DNA from: Stenotrophomonas maltophilia
GTDB lineage: Bacteria; Pseudomonadota; Gammaproteobacteria; Xanthomonadales; Xanthomonadaceae
Direction of reading: 5' to 3'
Length of the DNA stretch: 53,978 bases
NCBI RefSeq assembly: GCF_013464485.1
Contig: NZ_RAUX01000046.1
Location: 170-54,147, forward strand
Below the pieces are notes generated by a model that saw only the letters and a program-made list of their open reading frames with translations, did no database searches and had not been told where the DNA came from. Made by a program: the position numbers and the translations under genes. This document shows, in pieces, positions 42,470 to 49,564 of this stretch. How positions within the stretch are numbered: the first letter of the stretch is position 1; each line of letters opens with the position of its first letter.

Positions 42470-42887
42470 TACGTTCGGTGAGTACGTCCGCAGTCGGCTG
42501 GAACACTGGGGCGGCGAATATGCCCTGCATCGCGACTGCGAATACCTCGGCTTCCAGTCGCGCAACCTGCTGGCGGTGCTTATCGAGCATCGCGGTGACA
42601 TGCCTGGCCGGGCCCAGGGATACAAACCTCTGGAAACAGACCAGCTTGCGCAGCAGATCGAGGACATCATCACTGCGGTTTCGCGCGACAACGTGGCGAT
42701 GGCCTGTGCACTGCGCGGCTACTACTGCGGGCGTGGCCGTCGCAAGGTCGAACGGTTCGAAACGGCGAATCTGCTGCTGGCCAACTGCGGGCAGCGACCG
42801 GTGTCCAACCGGCATTACCTCAACCTGGTCGAACTCGGCTTCCAGCGCGTGCGTGGCTGGATGGAGGGCATCGCCCAGGCCGCATGA
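42459..42887 (+). CDS. Possible phage antitermination (Q-like) protein
   Basis: 142 residues with a strong AAAGGAGA before the ATG at 42459. The C-terminal part (ALRGYYCGRGRRKVERFE, then SNRHYLNLVELGFQRVRGWM) resembles the region-4-like HTH of small phage antiterminators: a basic helix, then a tyrosine-containing helix, then WxEG-like end. Position between the Cro-like gene and the lysis genes is where Q lies in lambdoid phages. Both arguments are moderate; it could be another small DNA-binding regulator. Confidence 0.5.
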   Translation: MQLDTFGEYVRSRLEHWGGEYALHRDCEYLGFQSRNLLAVLIEHRGDMPGRAQGYKPLETDQLAQQIEDIITAVSRDNVAMACALRGYYCGRGRRKVERFETANLLLANCGQRPVSNRHYLNLVELGFQRVRGWMEGIAQAA

Positions 42888-43012
42888 GCGGCGGATCCAA
42901 TCTTCCGCCCGCCTCCCGACCGGAACAACCCTCGTGCCGAGCCGGCAGCGAGGCGGGCACCTCTTCCGGCCACGTCGATGCGACGCGGCCTGCAATCCCT
43001 TCAGGACCCATC

Positions 43013-43210
43013 ATGAAAGAAGAAATCATCAGTACGGCCGGCGCGGCGGCCATCAAGTCGGCGCCGCCGGTTACCGTCGCCGGTGCGCTTGCAGCCGGTA
43101 TCACCCTGGACCGGCTGGTCGTCGTCCTGACCATCATCTACCTGGCTGCGCAGATTGCCTATCTGGGCTGGCGCTGGCTGCGCGAATGGCGCCGCAGGGA
43201 GCGCGAATGA
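43013..43210 (+). CDS. Phage holin
   Basis: 65 residues: a short start MKEEIISTAG, the phrase KSAPPVTVAGALAAG seen in holins of Burkholderia/Xanthomonas phages, a membrane segment at about 34-53 and a strongly basic tail (REWRRRERE). CAGGAC precedes the ATG at 43013. The frame is also open back to an ATG at 42884 that overlaps the Q-like stop, but the added 43 residues are polar. The holin stop overlaps the endolysin start. It should form the lesion that triggers lysis. Confidence 0.82.
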   Translation: MKEEIISTAGAAAIKSAPPVTVAGALAAGITLDRLVVVLTIIYLAAQIAYLGWRWLREWRRRERE

Positions 43211-43743
43211 GCCGGCCCACCAGCACCCTGCCGGTACGCAGCCTGGTCGCTGCGCTTGCACTCAGCGCGGCAGGCCTGATCGCCATCGTCGACCGCGAGG
43301 GATACACCGACGCCGCAGTGGTACCCACGCGCAATGACCGTCCAACCTATGGCTTCGGCTCGACCGTTCGCGAGGACGGCACGCCGGTGAGGCTGGGCGA
43401 TCGCACCACGCCGGTACGCGCGCTGCATGCCGTACAGGCTCATCTGGCCAGGGAAGAAGGACAGTTCCGCGCGTCGCTGCCCGGCGTGGCGCTCAGCCAG
43501 GGCGAGTACGACGTCTATGTAGATTTCCTCTACCAGTACGGCATCGGCAACTGGCGCGCGTCATCGATGCGCCGGCATCTGCTGCAGGGTGAGTACCGCC
43601 AGGCCTGTGATGCCTTGTTGTTGTGGAAGCGGGCAGGGGGCTACGACTGTTCGACCCGTGTTGATGGGCGCCCCAACACCGTGTGCTGGGGTGTGTGGGA
43701 GCGCCAGCAGCAGCGCCATGCGCGTTGCGTGGCGGAGCAATGA
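43207..43743 (+). CDS. Signal-anchor endolysin, GH24-like lysozyme
   Basis: 178 residues. An N-terminal weakly hydrophobic Ala/Leu segment (about 12-28) is typical of signal-anchor-release endolysins. It is followed at once by the catalytic Glu31 in REGYTDAAV and the PTYGFGST element, then a lysozyme body with EYDVYVDFLYQYGIGNWRAS and two Cys in YDCSTRVDGRPNTVCWGVW. The start overlaps the holin stop by four bases. It degrades peptidoglycan after release from the membrane. Confidence 0.88.
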   Translation: MSRPTSTLPVRSLVAALALSAAGLIAIVDREGYTDAAVVPTRNDRPTYGFGSTVREDGTPVRLGDRTTPVRALHAVQAHLAREEGQFRASLPGVALSQGEYDVYVDFLYQYGIGNWRASSMRRHLLQGEYRQACDALLLWKRAGGYDCSTRVDGRPNTVCWGVWERQQQRHARCVAEQ

Positions 43744-43746
43744 CCC

Positions 43747-44211
43747 ATGCCGCGCATGCTGGTCGTGATGGCGTCGCTGGTGCTGTGGTCGCTGCTGATG
43801 TTCATGACCGGCTGGCGGTGGCGCGGTGATCGCAGCGATCTCGCGATGGCGCGTGCCGATGTGGAACAACAGGCCGGAGCGGTGCAGTCCGAACGGCGGT
43901 TGCGCCGGGATCAGGAAGAACGGAGCGAGGCGATGGCCTCACTGGGGGAACAACATGAACAAGATCGTGAGCGCGCGGCCGAGGTGGATGCCGATGTGGT
44001 GGCTGCCCTGCGCGCTGGCACTCTCCGCCTGCGCGACGACCTCGCCGCGTGCCACACCGGCCGTCTGTCCGAGGCCGCCGCCCGCACCGGCGAACGTGAT
44101 GCGGGCGCCCAGTTACGAGCAGAGGTTGCGGCAGCGCTTGTTCGAATCGGACGTGATGCCGACGACCAGCTCCGTGCCTGCCAGGCCGTGATCGAACTGG
44201 ATCGCCGTTGA
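43747..44211 (+). CDS. Rz: Rz-like inner-membrane spanin subunit
   Basis: 154 residues with one N-terminal membrane segment (about 4-24, MLVVMASLVLWSLLMFMTG) and a long charged, Arg/Glu/Ala-rich helix filling the rest. This is the i-spanin layout. It starts three bases after the endolysin and wholly contains the Rz1 frame. With Rz1 it fuses inner and outer membranes in the last step of lysis. Confidence 0.85.
   Translation: MPRMLVVMASLVLWSLLMFMTGWRWRGDRSDLAMARADVEQQAGAVQSERRLRRDQEERSEAMASLGEQHEQDRERAAEVDADVVAALRAGTLRLRDDLAACHTGRLSEAAARTGERDAGAQLRAEVAAALVRIGRDADDQLRACQAVIELDRR
43955..44191 (+). CDS. Rz1: Rz1-like outer-membrane spanin lipoprotein, embedded in Rz
   Basis: 78 residues in a different frame inside Rz. 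The signal (MNKIVSARPRWMPMWWLPCA, then LALSAC) has a lipobox LSAC with Cys26, and the mature part is short and Pro-rich (AVCPRPPPAPANV), both hallmarks of o-spanins. GGGGGAA lies a few bases upstream of the ATG. Nested Rz/Rz1 genes are a strong sign that the lysis cassette is genuine. Confidence 0.88.
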   Translation: MNKIVSARPRWMPMWWLPCALALSACATTSPRATPAVCPRPPPAPANVMRAPSYEQRLRQRLFESDVMPTTSSVPARP

Positions 44212-44260
44212 GGGCGCCGGCGCAGTTATGCTGGCCGTCCTCTCTAAAATGGAAGTTCGC

Positions 44261-45124
44261 ATGCGTGTCGCTGTCTTGTCCGTCTTGATCCTGCTGGCAA
44301 CCGCGGGGCCAGGTGCTGCCGCTGTTCCCGCTGTGCAGGCGACGTCGCCGGACCCGGTCACTGCGGCGGCACCGTTGGTGATCGGCGAGACCTTCACCAT
44401 GGAGTCGAAGGCGCTGGGCGAAACCCGTCGCATCACTGTCTACCGCCCGCAGCCCTGGGGCCTGGACCCGAAGGCGCCGCTGCCGGTGATCTATATGCCC
44501 GACGGCGGCATCGGCGAGGATTTCCTGCACGTGGCAGGGCTGGTGCAGGTGCTGAGCGGCAACGGCAGCATGCGCCCGTTCCTGCTGGTCGGTATCGAGA
44601 ACACCGAGCGCCGTCGCGACATGACCGGCCCGAGCAGCGATCCGCAGGACCAGAAGATCGCGCCACGCATTGGTGGATCGGCGGCCTATCGCAGCTTCCT
44701 GCGCGATGAGCTGATGCCGCAGGTGCGCCAGCGCTACCCGATCACCGACGAACGTGCGCTGATCGGTGAATCGCTTGCTGGCCTGTTCGTGATCGAGACA
44801 CTGCTGCAGGACCCGACACTGTTCAACAGCTATATCGCGCTGGACCCCAGCCTGTGGTGGAATCATGGCGCCTTGCTGGCTGGTGCGACCAGGCAGCTGC
44901 CGGCAGTGACGCGCGCACAGCCGCGGGTGTTCCTGGCCAGCAGCGGGCAGCCGGAGCTGGCGGCCTCTGCCGCGCAGTTGGCGGAGCTGCTGCAGCAGGC
45001 GTCGCCGTCGCCGTTGGTGAAGTACCTTCGGCTGCCAGAGGAAACCCACGCCACGATCTACCATCCGGCCGCATTGCAGGCGCTGCGCACGCTGTTCCCG
45101 GCGCCGCCGCCGGCCTCGCCCTGA
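44261..45124 (+). CDS. Secreted esterase-like alpha/beta hydrolase (PF00756 type), copy 1
   Basis: 287 residues with a signal peptide (MRVAVLSVLILLATAGPGA). The fold shows VIYMPDGGIGEDF, the nucleophile elbow GESLAGLFVIE and a likely His in ETHATIYHP. The ATG at 44261 has GGAAG six bases upstream and starts the signal; two earlier in-frame ATGs add non-signal residues. It resembles putative esterases of the enterochelin esterase/antigen 85 type. It starts 49 bases after Rz on the same strand, so it could be read through from the lysis module. Confidence 0.8.
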   Translation: MRVAVLSVLILLATAGPGAAAVPAVQATSPDPVTAAAPLVIGETFTMESKALGETRRITVYRPQPWGLDPKAPLPVIYMPDGGIGEDFLHVAGLVQVLSGNGSMRPFLLVGIENTERRRDMTGPSSDPQDQKIAPRIGGSAAYRSFLRDELMPQVRQRYPITDERALIGESLAGLFVIETLLQDPTLFNSYIALDPSLWWNHGALLAGATRQLPAVTRAQPRVFLASSGQPELAASAAQLAELLQQASPSPLVKYLRLPEETHATIYHPAALQALRTLFPAPPPASP

Positions 45125-45206
45125 CCGCACTGGCAGCGGCTTACGCACCATGCAAGGATGCGGCAGTGGCGCCATCCGATGCGCCGCCCGCAACGGGAGA
45201 GCGTGG

Positions 45207-46145
45207 ATGCAGCGTGTGTGTGGATGGAGTTTTGCGGTCTGTCTGGCCGTGAGTGGCTGTGCGATGTCGGTGGCGCCGCCGGCAGCGCAGAGTGAAGCGA
45301 AGGAGAGCCCGGCCGCCGCTGTGTCGGGCGTGGTACTGCCGGATACCGAAGCGCTGCGTGTACATGATCCGATCGGCCGAGACTATCCGATCTGGGTGTC
45401 GTTGCCGGCCGATTATGCTGCCCAGCCGGAAAAGCATTATCCGGTGCTGTACGTGACCGATGCGCTGTACAGCTTCCCGCTGGTGCGCAGCGTGCGCAAC
45501 CTTGTCGGGCAGCAGGGCGTCAACATCGAGAACTTCATCCTGGTCGGGTTGCCGCCGCAGGAAGGACTGACCTCAAAGCAGAGCCGCTCACGTGACTACA
45601 CGCCCAGCAACCCGGCGCGCACGAGCGATGGCTACTACAGTGATGACGTCACCTACGGCGGTGCTGCGCACTATCGCGATTTCCTGGCAGCGCAGGTGTT
45701 GCCGATGATCGATGCGCGTTATCGCACCGATCCCGCCCGGCGCGTGTTCGCCGGTCATTCCTATGGCGCGCTGTTCGGCACCTACGTGCTGACGACCCAG
45801 CCGGACATGTTCAGTACCTACATTCTGTCCAGTCCTTCGCTGTGGTTCGACCAGTTGCTGCTGCCACGCATGCAGGATGCTGCCGTCATCCCGGCACAAC
45901 CTACGCGCGTGCTGCTGTCGGTGGGCAGCTACGAGACGGATAAACCGGGGCCGCGCTATTCAACCGGCAACGACATGCTGCGCCAGACTGCCGACTTCAG
46001 CGCTCAGCTTGAGCGCAGTGGCCGCAAGCTGAAGGTGGACAATGTTGTGATCGACGGCGAGGACCATCTCACGGTCTATCCGAGGGTGATCACCCGTGCG
46101 CTGCTGGAGGTGATGCCGGGTGAGGGGCCATATACCGGCGGTTGA
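45207..46145 (+). CDS. Esterase-like lipoprotein (PF00756 type), copy 2
   Basis: 312 residues. MQRVCGWSFAVCLAVSGC is a lipoprotein signal with lipobox VSGC. The catalytic-like motifs are YVTDALYSFP, GHSYGALFGTY and EDHLTVYPRV. It has the same fold as the preceding gene, though strongly diverged, so the two are tandem relatives. GGGAGA precedes the ATG at 45207. Members near siderophore genes hydrolyse iron-siderophore esters, but no siderophore gene is seen here. Substrate unknown. Confidence 0.8.
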   Translation: MQRVCGWSFAVCLAVSGCAMSVAPPAAQSEAKESPAAAVSGVVLPDTEALRVHDPIGRDYPIWVSLPADYAAQPEKHYPVLYVTDALYSFPLVRSVRNLVGQQGVNIENFILVGLPPQEGLTSKQSRSRDYTPSNPARTSDGYYSDDVTYGGAAHYRDFLAAQVLPMIDARYRTDPARRVFAGHSYGALFGTYVLTTQPDMFSTYILSSPSLWFDQLLLPRMQDAAVIPAQPTRVLLSVGSYETDKPGPRYSTGNDMLRQTADFSAQLERSGRKLKVDNVVIDGEDHLTVYPRVITRALLEVMPGEGPYTGG

Positions 46146-46192
46146 TGGCCGGTTCCATCCATGCAGGGCGCGGATCCACGCCAGTACACGCC

Positions 46193-46215
46193 GTAGATCC
46201 ACGCCATGCGTGGAT
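46193..46215. repeat. GTAG palindrome, GATCCACGC variant
   Basis: GTAGATCCACGCCATGCGTG followed by GAT is a GTAG-headed palindrome between convergent genes. A half copy (GGATCCACGCC) precedes it at about 46172. Confidence 0.7.
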
Positions 46216-46222
46216 GATTGCC

Positions 46223-46645
46223 TCACGCCGCCTGTGCATCCGGTCCGGTCAACATGCCCACATCGGCGTGCCGGAAGCACAGCCGGATGGCATCGAGCAG
46301 CTCGCTCATGTTGTAGGGTTTGGGCAGGAAATGGATGCCGTCGCGCAGCTGCGGCAACACCTGATGCTGGTCCATGCCCGACGTCACTAGGATCGGCAGC
46401 TGGGGATGGAGGCCGCGGACCCGGTTGGCGACTTCAATCCCGCTGATCGGGCCCAGATTGACGTCGGTGAACAGCAGATCGAAACGCTCACCGGCGGCCA
46501 GCAGGCCCAGTGCCGCTTCGGCAGAGCTCACGCCCACCACGTGGCAGGCCTGGCTTTCCAGCGCAAGACGGCTCAGCTCGCGGGTTTCCTCGGCGTCCTC
46601 GATGAGCAGGACGCTGGGTTCAACGTGGCGCTTGGACAGCAACAT
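46223..46645 (-). CDS. Single-domain response regulator (CheY-like)
   Basis: 140 residues, a receiver domain only: acidic pair in LLIEDAEETRELSR, phospho-accepting Asp in LLFTDVNLGPISG, Thr/Ser in LVTSGMD and Lys in FLPKPYNMSELLDAI. There is no output domain, so it must act by protein contact or in a phosphorelay. FLPKPY is typical of receivers paired with hybrid or HWE-type kinases. No kinase is adjacent. The ATG at 46645 is used; the longer in-frame start adds non-family residues. Confidence 0.85.
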   Translation of the reverse strand: MLLSKRHVEPSVLLIEDAEETRELSRLALESQACHVVGVSSAEAALGLLAAGERFDLLFTDVNLGPISGIEVANRVRGLHPQLPILVTSGMDQHQVLPQLRDGIHFLPKPYNMSELLDAIRLCFRHADVGMLTGPDAQAA

Positions 46646-46737
46646 GACGCTACAGCTCCGGAAAGCAGCAATGAAAAGGCGCGCAAGTATGCGCAAGCCG
46701 GGGGTGATCCCGGCGTGCACGCCAGGCTAAGTGGGCG

Positions 46738-47502
46738 TTACAGCCGATGCTGGTGGCGTCGTACCCGCCAGGCCAGCACCGCCACCGCCAGCAGGGCCGT
46801 GCCAATGCGCAGGCTGGTGGCCTGCCAGCCCAGCGCGACGGCGTCATCGAGGCTGAACACGTTCCAGGCCAGGTTCATCGATACGTGCAGCACCAGGCCG
46901 CACCACAGGGTGTTGCCATCCAGATGGTCCAGCCAGGCGAAGATGAAGCCGCCCAGCGCGATGACCGCGCCGACGAACAGGGCGTTGCCGCCGCCGTCGA
47001 AGCCGCCGAAACCCAGCCAGTGCACCCAGCCGAACAGCAGCGCCTGCGGCAGCGCAAGCAGGGCCCACGGGCCGCGCATGAGTTTCACCAGCAGCACGAA
47101 GCCGAGGCCGCGGAACAGCACTTCCTCGGCCAGCGGGAACAGCACGGCGAGCATCGTCGCATCCAGGGTGGTCAGTGCGGTGTTGGGCGTGCCAAGCAGC
47201 GCCAGGCCCAGCCAGCAGGGCAGGCTGGCCAGCAGCACCCACAACGGGCCACGCCAGCGGTTTCCGTGCAGTCCCAAGCTGGCCATCAGGCCCACCCCAC
47301 GGGGGCGCAGCAGCGCAGCCAGGAGCAGCGCCAGCAGTACGGCCAGTGCGTTGTCGAGCAGGCTACCGCCGTAGGCAATGGGCAAGGCGGGAATCGGCCT
47401 GCCGGCGGCGGCCGCGATGTCGCGCAGATTCAGGCCAACGCCGACGCCGAGCAGCACCAGCAACAGGCGTAGTGGACTGGGCAAGCGGGACAGGACAGTC
47501 AT
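46738..47502 (-). CDS. CPBP family intramembrane metalloprotease
   Basis: 254 residues with about seven membrane segments. The Abi/CPBP motifs are PLAEEVLFRGLG (EExxxR), WVHWLGFGG and LVLHVSMN, giving the two Glu and two His of the active site. In bacteria such proteins are linked to bacteriocin self-immunity or prenyl-protein-type processing. It is divergent from the zinc-ribbon gene. The target is unknown. Confidence 0.85.
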   Translation of the reverse strand: MTVLSRLPSPLRLLLVLLGVGVGLNLRDIAAAAGRPIPALPIAYGGSLLDNALAVLLALLLAALLRPRGVGLMASLGLHGNRWRGPLWVLLASLPCWLGLALLGTPNTALTTLDATMLAVLFPLAEEVLFRGLGFVLLVKLMRGPWALLALPQALLFGWVHWLGFGGFDGGGNALFVGAVIALGGFIFAWLDHLDGNTLWCGLVLHVSMNLAWNVFSLDDAVALGWQATSLRIGTALLAVAVLAWRVRRHQHRL

Positions 47503-47651
47503 GTACGCACTCCTTGCGGGTCTGGGCGCAGTGTGCGGGCGCAGCGGCGGCCGAGGCGCACGCCGGAAGTCCCTGTGCCATCGGTCATGCGTTGCCGCAC
47601 AGTCATCGCGGTGCAGGTACAGTCAAAGCCAGACCGACAGGAGCGATGCCC

Positions 47652-47972
47652 ATGCTGTGCCCCGTGTGCAAGACCCAGACCCTGCAGATGGCCGAGCGAA
47701 ACGGCATCGAGATCGACTACTGCCCCGGCTGCCGCGGGGTGTGGCTGGACCGCGGCGAGCTGGACAAGATCATCGAGCGCGCAGGCGCCGGTGCTGCCGT
47801 GCCGCCGCCCGCTCCGGTGCAGTCGCAGCCGGCCGCCGCGCCACCGCCGGTGATGCACCGCGATACCCGCCACCTTGGCCAGCGCTACGAGGACAACCGT
47901 GGTCAGCAGTACGGCCACGGCTACAAGAAAAAGAAGAAGGACAGCTTTCTGTCGGAGCTGTTCGACTTCTAG
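47652..47972 (+). CDS. Zinc-ribbon (zf-TFIIB type) protein
   Basis: 106 residues. The start has two CxxC pairs, CPVCKTQTLQM and CPGCRGVWLDRGELDKI, the zf-TFIIB pattern. A Pro/Ala/Gln linker follows, then a His/Arg/Gly region and a Lys run (KKKKKDSFLSELFDF) at the end. The ATG at 47652 is favoured because AGGAG lies eight bases upstream; an ATG at 47646 would be only two bases from it. Function unknown; likely a small nucleic-acid or protein binding factor. Confidence 0.82.
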   Translation: MLCPVCKTQTLQMAERNGIEIDYCPGCRGVWLDRGELDKIIERAGAGAAVPPPAPVQSQPAAAPPPVMHRDTRHLGQRYEDNRGQQYGHGYKKKKKDSFLSELFDF

Positions 47973-47988
47973 GCGCTTCGCCGCGCGG

Positions 47989-48501
47989 TCACGGCCGACG
48001 CAGGATGAACTCGCGGTCGTGGGTGTCGCCGACGATGAAGTCGTACTCGCCAACCTTGCTGCAGCCGTAGCGCGCGTAGAAGCGCTGCGCGCCGAAGTTC
48101 TCTTCCCACACGCCCACCCACAGGGTGCGGCGCTGTGGCTGGTCCAGCCACTCCATGAACGCCTGCATCAGGCGCGCGCCGTGGCCGCCGTTCTGGTAGT
48201 CGGCCAGGATGTAGAAACGCTTCAGTTCGATGTCGCCCCCTCGGGCCTCCGCATGCGGCAGGGTGTTGGCGCCGGCGGCCAGGTAGCCGACCACGCTGTC
48301 GCCGTCCATCAGCAGCCAGACCGCACTGCGCGGATCGGACAGCTCGGCGCGCTGCGGTTCGCTGCTGTAGTGCGCCTGCAGGAAATCCTGCAGCTCCTGC
48401 GCCGGATACGAGTCGCCCCAGGTTTCGTTGTAGGTGGTGATGGCAATGGCCGACAGCGCGTCGACATCGGCGAGGGTGGCGCGGCGGATCTGCAGCGACA
48501 T
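47989..48501 (-). CDS. GNAT family N-acetyltransferase (copy 2)
   Basis: 170 residues, starting MSLQIRRATLADVDALSAIA, with the acetyl-CoA site YQNGGHGARLMQAFMEWL and the end VWEENFGAQRFYARYG...FILRRP. It is clearly paralogous to the GNAT at 25273-25794 over its full length. The ATG at 48501 matches that paralogue; an in-frame ATG 15 bases earlier is also possible. Substrate unknown. It follows copB on the same strand by 83 bases. Confidence 0.85.
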   Translation of the reverse strand: MSLQIRRATLADVDALSAIAITTYNETWGDSYPAQELQDFLQAHYSSEPQRAELSDPRSAVWLLMDGDSVVGYLAAGANTLPHAEARGGDIELKRFYILADYQNGGHGARLMQAFMEWLDQPQRRTLWVGVWEENFGAQRFYARYGCSKVGEYDFIVGDTHDREFILRRP

Positions 48502-48583
48502 TGGTGGGGCCTGCATTGGAACGTGGCGCAGTGTAGCCAGCCCCGGCGGCTGCCGGGGCTGGCCAATGCTCACGTAACGCTGC

Positions 48584-49564
48584 TCAGAACCACATGCGCA
48601 CGCCGGCCACCCAACGCGTGTCGCGTGCGTGGTCGCCGGCATAGTCGGCGGTGTCGCCGAAACTGCGTTCGTGGCTGATACCGATGTACGGCGCGAAGCG
48701 GCGGCTGAACTCGTAGCGCAGGCGCAGCCCGGCCTCGACCGTGTTCAGGCCGCGGCCGATACCGTATTCCGGCTCGTCCTTGGCTGCCAGCGTGGCTTCC
48801 AGCAGCGGCTGCAGGATCAAACGGTTGGTCAGCAGCACGTCGTACTCGACTTCGGCCTTGGCCAGGACCTGGCCACCGGAACCCATGTACAGCGTGGCCG
48901 AGCTTTCGAACTTGTACGGCGCCAGGCCCTGGATGCCGATCGCCGCCCAGGTGCGCGAGTCGGCGGGGCGGAAGTCCTGGCGCACGCCGACCAGCACGTC
49001 CCACCACGGCGACACGCTACGGCCGTACAGCGCCTCCAGCGATGACGACTCGGTTCGGCCACGGCTGCGTTCGCCATCGGTGCGCAGCCACAGGCGGTTG
49101 ATGTTGCCGCCGATCCAGCCGGTGGCTTCCCAGGCCTGGCCGTTGCTGCTCTTGCCATCCCAATGCTCGAGGCGGTCGATCAGCAGCAGGCTGTTGATCT
49201 CCGGCGCATGCTCCATCGCACCGTGGGCGATGGGCGGGAATGCAGCGGCACGGTCGGCATCGGTCGGGACCGGGATCGGTTCGCGCGGTTCGGTCGGCGC
49301 GGGCGTGCTGTGACCCATGGCGGCGTGGTCCATCTTGGAATGGTCCATCGTCGCCGGCTGCATCGCGCCATGGTCCATCTTCGAGTGATCCATGGTCGAG
49401 TGATCCATCTTCGAATGATCGACCGGTTCGGCCGGCGTCTTCGCGGTCTTCGCCTGCGCGTCCATCGCGGCCATGTCATGGCCTGCGTGCGACTGCGCGA
49501 ACACCGGCAATGCGGCGGCCAGGCCCAGCGCCAGCAGGCAGGGGGAAAGCAGTGAGCGGCTCAT
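48584..49564 (-). CDS. copB: Copper resistance outer-membrane protein CopB
   Basis: 326 residues with a signal peptide (MSRSLLSPCLLALGLAAALP, ending VFA). A Met/His/Asp repeat region (about 28-90) carries copies of DHSKMDH-type units likely to bind copper. A beta-barrel domain follows (about 115-326), ending in VAGVRMWF, an aromatic terminus. The start overlaps the copA stop by four bases. It probably handles Cu(I)/Cu(II) at the outer membrane together with CopA. Confidence 0.92.
   Translation of the reverse strand: MSRSLLSPCLLALGLAAALPVFAQSHAGHDMAAMDAQAKTAKTPAEPVDHSKMDHSTMDHSKMDHGAMQPATMDHSKMDHAAMGHSTPAPTEPREPIPVPTDADRAAAFPPIAHGAMEHAPEINSLLLIDRLEHWDGKSSNGQAWEATGWIGGNINRLWLRTDGERSRGRTESSSLEALYGRSVSPWWDVLVGVRQDFRPADSRTWAAIGIQGLAPYKFESSATLYMGSGGQVLAKAEVEYDVLLTNRLILQPLLEATLAAKDEPEYGIGRGLNTVEAGLRLRYEFSRRFAPYIGISHERSFGDTADYAGDHARDTRWVAGVRMWF

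Noticed and set aside
40929-46145. Complete integrated prophage at tRNA-Lys
   Set aside because: No integrase, no repeated tRNA 3' end and no structural genes are found; only regulators and lysis genes are present.
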